Assembly: GCF_050947875.1 (NCBI RefSeq)
Contig: NW_027460291.1
Location: 27,366,662-27,430,661, forward strand
Length of the DNA stretch: 64,000 bases
Origin: Dermacentor variabilis
Taxonomy: Eukaryota > Arthropoda > Arachnida > Ixodida > Ixodidae
Direction of reading: 5' to 3'
Below are positions 56,401 to 64,000 of this stretch, one piece after another. Made by a program: the position numbers and the translations under genes. How positions within the stretch are numbered: position 1 is the first letter of the stretch; the number at the start of each line of letters is the position of its first letter. The notes beneath the pieces are model-generated. The model had not been told where the DNA came from. It saw nothing but the letters and a program-made list of their open reading frames with translations, and searched no databases.

Positions 56401-57189
56401 GGCCCATCCTTCTCAGATTTCGATGTACTACACCTGGAAACAAGTATATTTACGGCCGAGGCCTACGCATTACTGTCTGCCGTGAAGCTTATAAGAAAAT
56501 CAAAACTCCAAAAGTCAGCGATATACACACATTCCCTAAGTGTCGTGAAGGGCATGATGTCACTTTATACACACAAAAATCCAGTAGTTAATGAACTATA
56601 TTCCGTCTTGTGTAAAGAGTACAGGTCTAACCAGCATATCATAATATGCTGGGTGCCTGGCCATAGGAGTATCGAGGGTAACGTTCTGGCGGACGAGATG
56701 GCCACGTCAATCGCATCGCAAGCTGTTAACCCTACCGCTGCGGTGCCTGTCACAGATCTGAGACCTTTCTTGCGAAGGAGATTGCGAGACCACTGGCAAC
56801 GCATGTGGGACGCGGAAACGGATAATAAGCTCCACCTGATAAAACCACCGTTAGGATTCTGGCCCTCTACTGCAAAATCACGCCGAACAGATGTCCTATT
56901 CTGTCGTCTCAGAATAGGACACACGTTTGGCACCCATAATTTTCTACTCACCGGAAGTGAGCCTCCAACCTGTGGTAGATGCGGGGAGAGGCTGACCGTA
57001 CTCCACGTCCTCCTGGAGTGTCGGGAAGCCGAATCTGAGAGAAAGAGACATTTTTCATTAGCATACCGACAGCACATTCCTCTTCATCCTGCAATGCTCC
57101 TTGGTCCAGAACCGCTTTTTAATACAGACACAGTGCTACGTTATCTTAGAGATGTGGTCTTACATGTTATTAGTCCCATGAATTCGTAG
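53470..57189 (+). CDS. ORF2 of I-like LINE D: endonuclease, reverse transcriptase, RNase H
   Basis: The coding frame is open from at least 53425 through 57189, about 1240 residues from the first homologous block YTIIQWNVRGLL at 53476. There is no in-frame ATG near that block, so the start is unclear. Counting from 53560: apurinic-type endonuclease with QET at 5-7, GDFNPH at 103-108 and SDH at 178-180; RT with SYRPIALTSC, FLDMEKAYDT (about 545-555), GVPQGGVLSCTLF and YVDD (about 635-638); RNase H with FYTDASKSN (about 931-939) and TSIFTAEAYAL, but IYTHSLSVV where the Asp is His (codon 56530-56532); then CWVPGHRS. A CxxC...H...C tail starts at 1138. The protein nicks DNA and copies LINE RNA at the nick. 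Confidence 0.9.
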   Translation, partial: YGYTIIQWNVRGLLRNLDDVQELIHRHNPNVLCLQETRLKSKHTNFLRQYITFRKDRNDAVASSGGVAIVIHKSIACQLLQLQTPLEAVAVRAVLLNKLITISSLYIPPHYKLTKQEFQSYIDQLPEFYVVLGDFNPHSSLWGDSRTDARGRLVEQFPFSSGACLLNKKEPTYYSLANRTFSSIDLSIVSPSILPELEWEVTNNPYGSDHFPILIRTSKENEYPPQAPRWKIDTADWEKFRTLTNTSWADMSSLEIDAAVEYLTSFIIDAASKCISEVSGLACKRRVPWWNSECRIARKNQNKAWGWLRASPTAENLMNFKKIKSQGRRTRRQARRESWHNFLSSINSFRDEAKAWNRVNRIRGRQTHSLPLVNTQGDTLEDQADSLEEYFESVSSPTNYTQSFLKYKEPEERKPLTRKGRENEPYNRPFSIAELRAALITCNSSAPGPDRIMYDIIKNVHTDTQLTLLELFNTIWAAGYLPLAWREAIVIPILKQGKDPSLASSYRPIALTSCICKLFEKMINRRLIHFLELNQMLDPFQCGFRKGRSTIDHLVRIEGNIRDAFLHKQYFLSVFLDMEKAYDTTWRYGILRDLSGMGIRGNMLALIESYLSNRTFRVKVGNALSRPFTQENGVPQGGVLSCTLFIVKMNTLRASLPPAIFYSVYVDDIQIGFKSCNLAVCERQVQQGLNKVSKWADENGFKINPHKSSCVLFTRKRGLVPDPCVQLCGHQIPINKEHKFLGIILDSKLTFIQHIKYLKEKCLKTMNLLKILSHSTWGSDRKCLMNVYKSLIRSRLGYGAVVYNSAAPSALKILDPIHHLGTRLATGAFRTSPIESLYAESNEWSLHLQRSYISLTYFLKVHSNHQHPCFNTVNDTTCSTLFHNRPSVRKPFSLRVKELSDEIHVPLLELRLMHPTKLLPPWEWQVIDCDISFLEITKHAPEIEIRTHFLELQHKHSCAEFYTDASKSNAGVSYAAVGPSFSDFDVLHLETSIFTAEAYALLSAVKLIRKSKLQKSAIYTHSLSVVKGMMSLYTHKNPVVNELYSVLCKEYRSNQHIIICWVPGHRSIEGNVLADEMATSIASQAVNPTAAVPVTDLRPFLRRRLRDHWQRMWDAETDNKLHLIKPPLGFWPSTAKSRRTDVLFCRLRIGHTFGTHNFLLTGSEPPTCGRCGERLTVLHVLLECREAESERKRHFSLAYRQHIPLHPAMLLGPEPLFNTDTVLRYLRDVVLHVISPMNS

Positions 57190-57565
57190 CGCCTCCTTTC
57201 TCGAGAGGATGCCACTGCGATAATTGTTTTGAATAGCACATGCCTCCAGGCCCTTGTGTTTCAAGGGCTCTAAGGAGGCAGTAGTGCTCTGGCATTTCCC
57301 ATAATCTGATATATTTTACCTATCGTATCATTCTTTCTATATGCATCTAAATGTTCATAGTACAAGTCATACGTCATCGCCATAATTTTATTACACAGAT
57401 TTTACGCGCTTTAGAGCGTATATTTTAAGGCCCCTTTACAGCCACGACACACCAATTTCATAGTAATCATAGTTACACCGCACACCCACTACCACAGGCA
57501 TGGCGCTCTTTGGCCATTCCTGGCCCTTGCGCCATGAAACCCCATACATCATCATCATCAATCTG
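57190..57565 (+). other. 3' UTR and ATC tail of I-like LINE D
   Basis: Ends with the structured block TGGCGCTCTTTGGCC ... GGCCCTTGCGCCA (57501-57534), which can form nested stems, then CATCATCATCATC (about 57550-57563). The same block ends copies at 48708 and 63807. Confidence 0.82.
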
Positions 57566-58789
57566 AGGTCATACACGACCGATGACGTGTTGTGGCCACA
57601 CTGTTTGTGCAAAATTGAATGCCGAACGTTTCCAAGAGAAAAGCCATGAACCACTTTCCGTTTGGCTGAGATACCTCTACACTGTAAACAGAAAACAACA
57701 CACAAATGGGCGTTTTTAGCTTGTCTTCTAGCGCATTTTCTTCTGCACATGTTTTTGCTCGCATTGAAAAGGCGTACAATAAAACTCCCATATAGGTGCG
57801 CATTATTTCGGCATTCAATGGGAGTACTGTAATATGACCACTTCAGCCCTATTTGACTGGGAGGTACAATCGGAGTTTTGTGAAGGAATTACCGGCATTT
57901 TAGTTTAGGTGCGGCAAGCACGTAGCGAAATGCTTGGGGGCGCGGGTCAGGCGCTTACAAGCACCGTACGAAACACCGCAGGCTGAAATATCAGACGCCG
58001 GCGATCAACGCTTAAACGAACTGGCTGTCTGTGGAGCTGCCACCCGAGCAGGCATTGCGCCTGCTTGGAGCGATCGCCGGCGTCCGACACTTTGGCCTGC
58101 GGTATTCCGTCTGTCACTGCGTAGGCGCGACGTCCCGCCACGAAGCATTTCGCCGCATGCTGGCCACACGTGGCCCCATCGACCACAGAGGGCCATCGCT
58201 GAATTGACTGTCACGCGCACACGTGGTCCAATGGCGAGTGCACCCGTCACCGCTGTTCGATATTTTTTTCTTTCACTGATCACAGTCCCTCCATGCAAAC
58301 CTTGTGCTGTCATGCAGTCGTCCTGGAGAAAATGCTAGTTATCGGCAGTGCTTTCGAGTCCAGCAAACGCCTTCAAGAGCAGTGGCTACTTGCTGAAAGG
58401 AAAAATACGCGATACACACACTGATTGAGAAGAATATTTATTATAAACCAGATGTAACAAATACAATAGAATCGTTCACTCTCTGGCCCAAACGAAAGCA
58501 TATTTTTTCCCAGTAAAACAATTGTCTGCATTTAAAAAGGACCCTGTACATTGTAAGCATGCAAGTAACTAGTGTCCGGCATGTCCTAACACAATGAAAT
58601 TAAAAATTTTAAAAATCCTGATTTAAGAAATCTCATTACATATTGAGCTGTACTCTAGAAGCACGTGTTTGAACTGCTACTTTTCACTGACATTTCACAC
58701 TTTTGCAGAGACTATATATTTAGCTTGCAAGACTAAGCAACCCAAAATTAAGTGGATGGTGTAATGAGACCGATCAGTGGTATTTTGCG
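57566..58789. other. spacer with long hairpin, no recognised gene
   Basis: The plus frame 57934-58338 (134 codons) lies across the hairpin at 57973-58105 and has no motif. The stretch 58400-58780 is AT-rich and empty. Confidence 0.4.
57973..58105. repeat. long imperfect hairpin with internal hairpin
   Basis: Arms 57973-58006 and 58072-58105 pair over 34 bp with six mismatches, all transitions (GACGCCGGCGATC is perfectly matched). In the loop a second stem pairs AGCAGGC (58047-58053) with GCCTGCT (58059-58065). It may be a foldback element or a hairpin transcript. Confidence 0.75.
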
Positions 58790-58865
58790 TGGACCAGCAC
58801 CCCCCCCCCATGTAATACCCTCGCGTGAGGGCCCTTAGAGGTAATGTAAATAAATAAAAAAAATG
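58790..58865 (+). mobile_element. CR1-like LINE 3' terminus
   Basis: ATGTAATACCCTCGCGTGAG and GGCCCTTAGAGGTAATGTAA followed by AATAAATAAAA match the minus-strand termini at 15.6 and 39.9 kb. The hairpin CCCTC-GCGT-GAGGG lies at about 58818-58831. Coding sequence is absent. Confidence 0.65.
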
Positions 58866-58967
58866 CCAAAGTACTAAATTAATAAGTAGGGACTCTCAAA
58901 ACAAACCAGTTAAATAATTTAGTGTAGTTATTGCACAGTATTTTTGAGCAAGCTATCAAAAATTAAA

Positions 58968-59150
58968 TTATTGCATTTTACGAGCCAGAACCACCATATT
59001 CTTATGAGGCACTCTGTAGTGACTGCGGATTAATGTGGACAACGTGGGGTTTCTTAACGTGCACCTAAATCTAAGTACACGGCTGTTTTTTTTTTGCACT
59101 TAGCTCCCATTGAAATGCGGCCGCCGTGGCCGGGATCTGATCCTTGGTCC
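58968..59150 (-). repeat. tRNA-derived SINE (Ruka-like), degraded
   Basis: Family body in minus orientation (TTATGAGGCACTCTGTAGTG, CTTAACGTGCACCTAAATCT, AATGCGGCCGCCGTGGCCGG), ending at a degraded box B (GGGATCTGATCC). The tRNA head beyond it is missing. Confidence 0.75.
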
Positions 59151-61486
59151 TTTTGTTCATGGTTATATCTGTGAAAGTTCCAAACAGGGTGTCCCCTAAT
59201 ATATTTACAGTGGATGCTCTTTAAACGGAACTTTAAGGGACCAGAGAAATTGGTTCGATTTATCAGTAGTTCCATTTACTAAGAGACATTGCAGAGAGCA
59301 TTGCATAATACAAAACCAACCAACCACGAGGATAGTGTTGGATTCAGGCGGCAGTTGTGTTTAAGCAATTTCCATTCGCTGAGATTCCACCGTGGTTTAT
59401 AATACTGCATGTGTTGTGTTTTACATGGACACTTTAGCATGGCTACCATGTCTAGTTGATTATTGTGCAAGCAGCAGCATTTCATTCTACCCAGTGCAAA
59501 ATATAAAGCCAACAGTGGAATATGTTGCAAATGGAGCGAGGAACAAGTACCGTCCTTGATCGTATCCAATAGCAGCAACTTCAGGCGAAATAAGTGATGC
59601 TTTCTCACGTTCAAGTGCCTTGTTCTTTGAAACCAAATCCTCCTTCTCAAATTCGCCTTCCATCGTGTTGTTCCCCTAGCCGAGGTCATCTGAGATGGTA
59701 TTTAATCGCACTTTAGATAGCCTATCACACTTATTTAAAAAGCACATCGCGTCGCCGTAACCACTTAGATATAAAATTCGGACTGCGATGCAGCAGCACA
59801 CATCCTGAGGAAGAATCCTAACTATTCTTTTGAATGGGGATGCATACTGAAAACGCTACTATGCAATTGCGGACGGGACTGGTAGTGTAGCAGCGAGAAC
59901 ACTTCTAACGTACATAAAGGAGCAAAACTGTGAGCTTCGAATTATTATTCTATCTGAGGGCCATGCTTTTCAATTATAACATGGGCATAAAAATAATGTA
60001 ACTGAAACGCAAATGTGCATTTCATTCAAGTAAACAAAATACGGTTCATGCTACCTTGAAGGATGTACACTACAATCCATTTCTTTGAATGTGAATTTGT
60101 TACCTTGGATTGGTGTATTGTGTATACATGTATTGGTGTATTGTTGGTCGAGGATAGTCGAACGAAGAATGTATGCCTCAGGCCAGAGCAAATGTTTCCA
60201 CATGGAGACTTGCCAGGCTGAACAAGCAATATCTCAGGCTGGAGCCATTTGGTGCCCTTGTAAAGATGTTGGCTCCAGCTTGAGACGTCCGTTCTTGTAC
60301 AACTCTTGATGACTAATGTCGCCACCTTTCCATTTACCCTCGTCTTATTCAGCCTATTGCTGCACACAGAAGCTGCGCTTTCTTTAAAAAAATATTAAGG
60401 AACTCAAGTGCTTTGTGCATGGCTATGTCTCAGGGGCAAAAATTTGTTTTCAGTGAATGACAGAGTTGGTACATTTCTTGAGAATTCAATAGGGAAGAAA
60501 CGAAAATTAAGCTAACAGACTGGCTATGCCAACAAGTAAGCCTTGAAGATGTGGAGTGTCATTTCTTCATTTCACACCAAGCTTGGGGATTTCCTAAAAT
60601 TGGACATTTTTCCAATGAAGTACATGTTAAGAGTGTTATCTTCATAATCTGAAACTTAAAAATGGTAATTTCGGTTTGATATTTAGGAGGGAACAGCACC
60701 AAGAAAACTGACAGTCAAGGCTTATAGAACAATGAGGTATAGTTCTGACTCAAAACTGATTTACTTTAGAACAGACAGTTAGGTACTCTTGAATGCTTCC
60801 TAAAAGCCATAACATGACCTAAGATGCAGGTAGCAGTTGTACAGAATAATGTATGTGCATGGAAAATTCACCTGGTCATCAGTTTGCAGACAAGTTTGCC
60901 ATTTACTTGTCAGTTAACAAAACAGGTGCTACACTGAAACATTTCCCCCTCAATTAGGTAATTCTATGTGCTTTTATTATTGCTCGAGTCAGTTTGTTAC
61001 TGTTGCTGCTATTGGAGTATGGCGAAGTGTAATGTAGTTGTAACAAGCGCTACGGACAACTGTGAACATTGGAAAATTTCGCTGTAGCAAGATACTGCAC
61101 GCATGCGTACATTCCCCTGCTGCAGAAAAACATTCCAGTAACGTCCACAGCTGTGAGTAGCCCTTGTCGCATCTGTCTCATCTCACATAGTGTCGCATCT
61201 ATTGTGCTTCACCATACTCTGACATGCATAACCAATTGACCTAAAATTCTACCCTTTTGAAGTTCTTGCTGCTACTTCGAACTCATCAAATTCAGGCTGC
61301 CAGCCGTACGGTGCACAATGTAGTATGACTGCATAGACTGGCAGCTCCTGTCATGGATTTATTCTGGCATAATGGCACTAACGAAGGCAGACGTGCAGGA
61401 GACAAGTGCCTCATGTGAACTCTAGCTTTAATAAGAAAACAGACATCATATACAACACGTTGTGACAGGAAGTGGTGTCATTAATT
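59151..61486. other. spacer with one small uncharacterised frame
   Basis: The minus frame 59487-59663 (58 codons, MEGEFEKEDLVSKNKALERE onward) has a protein-like start but no known domain. The overlapping 136-codon minus frame 59279-59689 is less plausible. Nothing is recognised at 60000-61486. Between about 60100 and 60140, ATTGGTGTATTGT is repeated twice. Confidence 0.3.
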
Positions 61487-61498
61487 CAAAAAGAAATT

Positions 61499-63860
61499 TG
61501 TACACATTTGTACACAACCAATACTATCTATCTGTATTCTTTGATCTTGAGAAGGCATATGATACTGCCTGGCGATACGGTATTCTCTACAAGACCTGTC
61601 ATCCTATGGAATTTCTGGTAGTATGCTGAATATTTTGCAAAATTACTTATCTGAAAGAAAGTTCCGCGTAAGAATTGGCAGTGTATTATCACGCTCTTTT
61701 ATTCAAGAAAACGGTGTACCACAGGGAGGAGTGGTAAGTTGCACACTGTTTATAGTCAAAATGAACTCTCTCCGCTCTGTTATACCATCCATGGTTTCTC
61801 ATTCTGTCAATGTGGACGACATCCAAATCAGCTTTAAATCTTTCAACCTGCCCATATGTGAACGCCAGATACAGTTGAGTGTTAATTGGCTCATAAAAGG
61901 GGCAGACAAAAATGGGTTTAGATTCAGTGCAGAAAAGACTTTCTGTGTACTGTTTTCTAGACGAAGAGGGGTATGTCCTGACCCCTGCATTACGATGCAT
62001 AGGAGAAGCCTGGTAAATAGAAAAGAACAAAAATTTCTCGGTGTAATCTTCGATAGTAAGCTAACCTTCTTGCAGCATATAAAACAGTTGAAGCTGAAAT
62101 GTCTTAAAACTACGAACATGTTAAAAATTTTATCTCACCAGTCGTGGAGAACAGATAGGTACTGCCTCCTATTTCTTTTTAAAAGCCTTGTGCTGTCACG
62201 CATAGATTATTGATGTATTGTTTACCAGTCGGCTTCAAAGACAACACTTAAGCTACTCGATCCTGTTTATCACTTAGGGATCCGCCTAGCACTTGGTGCC
62301 TTTCGTACGAGCCCTGTCCGAAGTCTCTAAGCAGAGTCGGATCAGTGGCCACTTGATTATCAGCGTACATATGTCGGAGTCACCTATGCAATAAGAACCA
62401 TGTCGCTAAAACATCCATGCAAAGCACTCATAAGTGATCAGTCCACAAATCAGTTGTATTTAAACAGGCCACACGCCCCGCCGTTCCCGGTAGCAGTAAA
62501 ATCTGTTGTGGAAAAACTCGTAGTAGCTTTCACAGATCTGCAGGAAAGCGACTACGTTGAACCCATCCCGCCTTGGGAGTAATGTACAGTCAGCTGTGAC
62601 TTGTCTTTTACAGAACTTAACAAAAAGAGTGGTCCAAGTGCCTTCATCCAGCAACATGTTTTGGCCCTTGAAGACAAGTATAAATCTATGGCATTTTTCA
62701 CTGATGCTTCAAAGTCTGCAACTTCGGTATCATGTGCAGCCCATGGCCCAAACTTCTCCAAATCTAAAACATTGAATAACCATAGCAGCATCTTTACAGC
62801 GGAAGCGTACGGTATCCTGATCACTATTGAGTACATAGTACAACACAAGATACAAAAGTCTACAATATACACAGATTCCTTAAGCGTTGTCACAGCCCTG
62901 TCCTGCGGCAAAGCAAGCCGAAACCCTGCATTAAATCAGCTCCTTAAACGCATTCGTGTAGCGTATAAACAAAATCTTGCTCTTGTTGTATGCTGTGTGC
63001 CAGGCCAGTCTGGGATTGCAGGCAATGAAATGGCGGACAAAAATGCTGGCAAGCAGCTCATCGGGATACAATTCATGTAAGCTGGGTACTTGGTGTAGAT
63101 ATGAAACCTGCGGTACGAAAGGCGCTCCTTAATAACCTTAACAAGCTGAATGGGACAAGTAAGTTTAAAATAAGTTGCACCTGCTTAAACCGAAGTTACC
63201 CAATAATTTTCCACTGAAGCTTGATAGACACACCGAAGTCACCCTGGCACGACTCAGAATAGGACACCCTTATGGCACACACAAACACACTGACCCAGAG
63301 ACGCGCACACGCTGCGGTGAGAACCCAACCGTCCTACATGTCCTCATCCAATGTCCTGAACTTGAGCGAGTGGCTCATTTTAGAGAATTTTACTGACACC
63401 ATATACCCCCCCCCCCATCCCTTGATGTTCTTATCAGAGGATGCACTTTTTCACTTCAAGAGTGCTTAATTTTTGCCCAAGTTAACTTTCAAGACATCTT
63501 CTCATTCCATCCTAACCGTCAGATCGTACCTCACAGGTGAGGTACAATCTCATGCACAAAAGTATGTCTGAGCTCTCGCACTTTTTGCGTAAGCAAGAAT
63601 TTTAAAGCAAGGGACTCGGACAACGCAGAATAATTTAACATGTGTGCCTGAAGCGAATTCATTTAAGGCCTTATATCTATTTTATTACCTATTTTAGAAT
63701 TGATGTATTAGTATTTATAGATCTAGCTTACGTGTAGGCCTCTATACAGCCTTTCTTTTAGGTCATAGTCTAAACTTAGAATCTTGAATAATCAAAACAT
63801 ATGTCCTGGCGCTCTTTGGCCTTAGATGCCCTTGCGCCAATAAACTTCAATCATCATCAT
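61499..63860 (+). mobile_element. I-like LINE fragment E (5'-truncated) with target duplication
   Basis: Flanked by CAAAAAGAAATT at 61487-61498 and 63861-63872. It starts inside RT (NQYYLSVFFDLEKAYDT), with a frameshift near 61600. The frame 61623-62213 holds GVPQGGVVSCTLFIVKMN and SVNVDDIQISF, where the Tyr of YVDD is Asn. The frame 62601-63080 is RNase H with FFTDASKSATS, SSIFTAEAYGIL and STIYTDSLSVVT, all acidic positions intact. The end of ORF2 (63175-63396) has a Cys/His tail (RCGENPTVLHVLIQC). The 3' end carries the family hairpin (63807-63839) and an ATC tail. Several stops make it dead. Confidence 0.9.
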
Positions 63861-63872
63861 CAAAAAGAAATT

Positions 63873-64000
63873 GTTCATGCAATGTAACTGAGAATGACTG
63901 ATGCATGTATCCTTTTCGTATGAATCTGCCAAAGCTTATTTATCTTGCGTTCTGTCTGGTCATACTTTCTGGCTGCGAGTTTTGAAGAGCAAAGGAATAA
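63873..64000. other. right edge, nothing recognised
   Basis: Unique sequence after the LINE target duplication. No frame or repeat stands out. Confidence 0.5.

Larger units (their letters stand above)
51555..57565 (+). mobile_element. I-like LINE D, nearly complete
   Basis: A 6-kb non-LTR retrotransposon with a GC-rich 5' UTR, ORF1 with three zinc knuckles, ORF2 with endonuclease, RT, RNase H and a Cys/His tail, and an ATC-repeat 3' end. The RNase H after RT places it in the I superfamily. ORF1 has one frameshift, and RNase H has one Asp-to-His change. Fragments of the same family occur at 21.1, 41.8, 45.8, 47.2 and 61.5 kb. The 5' end is estimated from the start of the GC-rich UTR. Confidence 0.92.

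Noticed and set aside
51556..57582. Target duplication ATACGACC / ATACACGACC around the full I-like LINE
   Set aside because: The match is imperfect and the second copy lies several bases beyond the tail; the 5' end is not certain enough to call it.
57934..58338. 134-codon plus frame
   Set aside because: Runs through the long hairpin and has no domain; openness follows from GC content.
59279..59689. 136-codon minus frame
   Set aside because: Composition is not protein-like (Cys/Leu/His-rich) and a different frame gives a more plausible short peptide.

Overview
This window looks like transposon-dense intergenic or intronic DNA of an arthropod, most probably a metastriate tick. The evidence is the repeat content: dispersed tRNA-derived SINEs of the kind seen in tick genomes (Ruka-like by my recollection), Ty3/gypsy elements, an I-like LINE with RNase H, RTE-like and CR1/L2-like LINEs, a Penelope-like element and a P-element/THAP9-like fossil. 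There is no bacterial or phage organisation, no operon, no CRISPR array and no intact tRNA or rRNA gene. The species call is inference, because no clear conserved host gene is visible.

Layout: 1.1 kb SINE; 1.9-4.9 kb decayed THAP/P-element transposase; 7.2-12.7 kb minus-strand Ty3/gypsy element with both LTRs, its left LTR split by a 0.3-kb AAT-tailed insertion; 13.5-15.3 kb CR1/L2-like LINE; 16.1-20.7 kb second Ty3/gypsy (plus strand, 5' truncated) whose integrase is split by a two-SINE insertion; 21.1-22.3 kb I-like LINE fragment (minus); 24.6 kb candidate first coding exon with a good splice donor, the best host-gene candidate; 26.7-32.6 kb youngest Ty3/gypsy (plus strand, LTRs about 2% diverged, 4-bp target duplication).

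32.6-33.9 kb LINE tails; 35.8-36.6 and 39.6-40.6 kb two copies of an 0.8-kb dispersed repeat, one with a threefold tandem expansion and the other split by a CR1-like LINE tail; 38.1 kb a second, isolated THAP domain; 41.8-43.1 kb a Penelope-like element with GIY-YIG endonuclease, inverted terminal arms and a hammerhead-ribozyme-like motif, inserted into an I-like LINE tail; 44-47 kb small repeats; 47.2-48.8 kb I-like LINE tail; 48.8-50.7 kb RTE-like LINE; 51.6-57.6 kb almost complete I-like LINE (5' UTR, ORF1, ORF2, ATC-tailed 3' end); 61.5-63.9 kb 5'-truncated relative with a 12-bp target duplication.

Only the I-like LINE ORF2 at 53.5-57.2 kb and long parts of the 26.7-32.6 kb Ty3/gypsy keep extended open frames. 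Every element carries at least one lesion that should block autonomous transposition. The window is therefore mainly a record of successive insertions: LTR elements and LINEs first, then SINEs, a Penelope-like element and truncated LINEs inside them.
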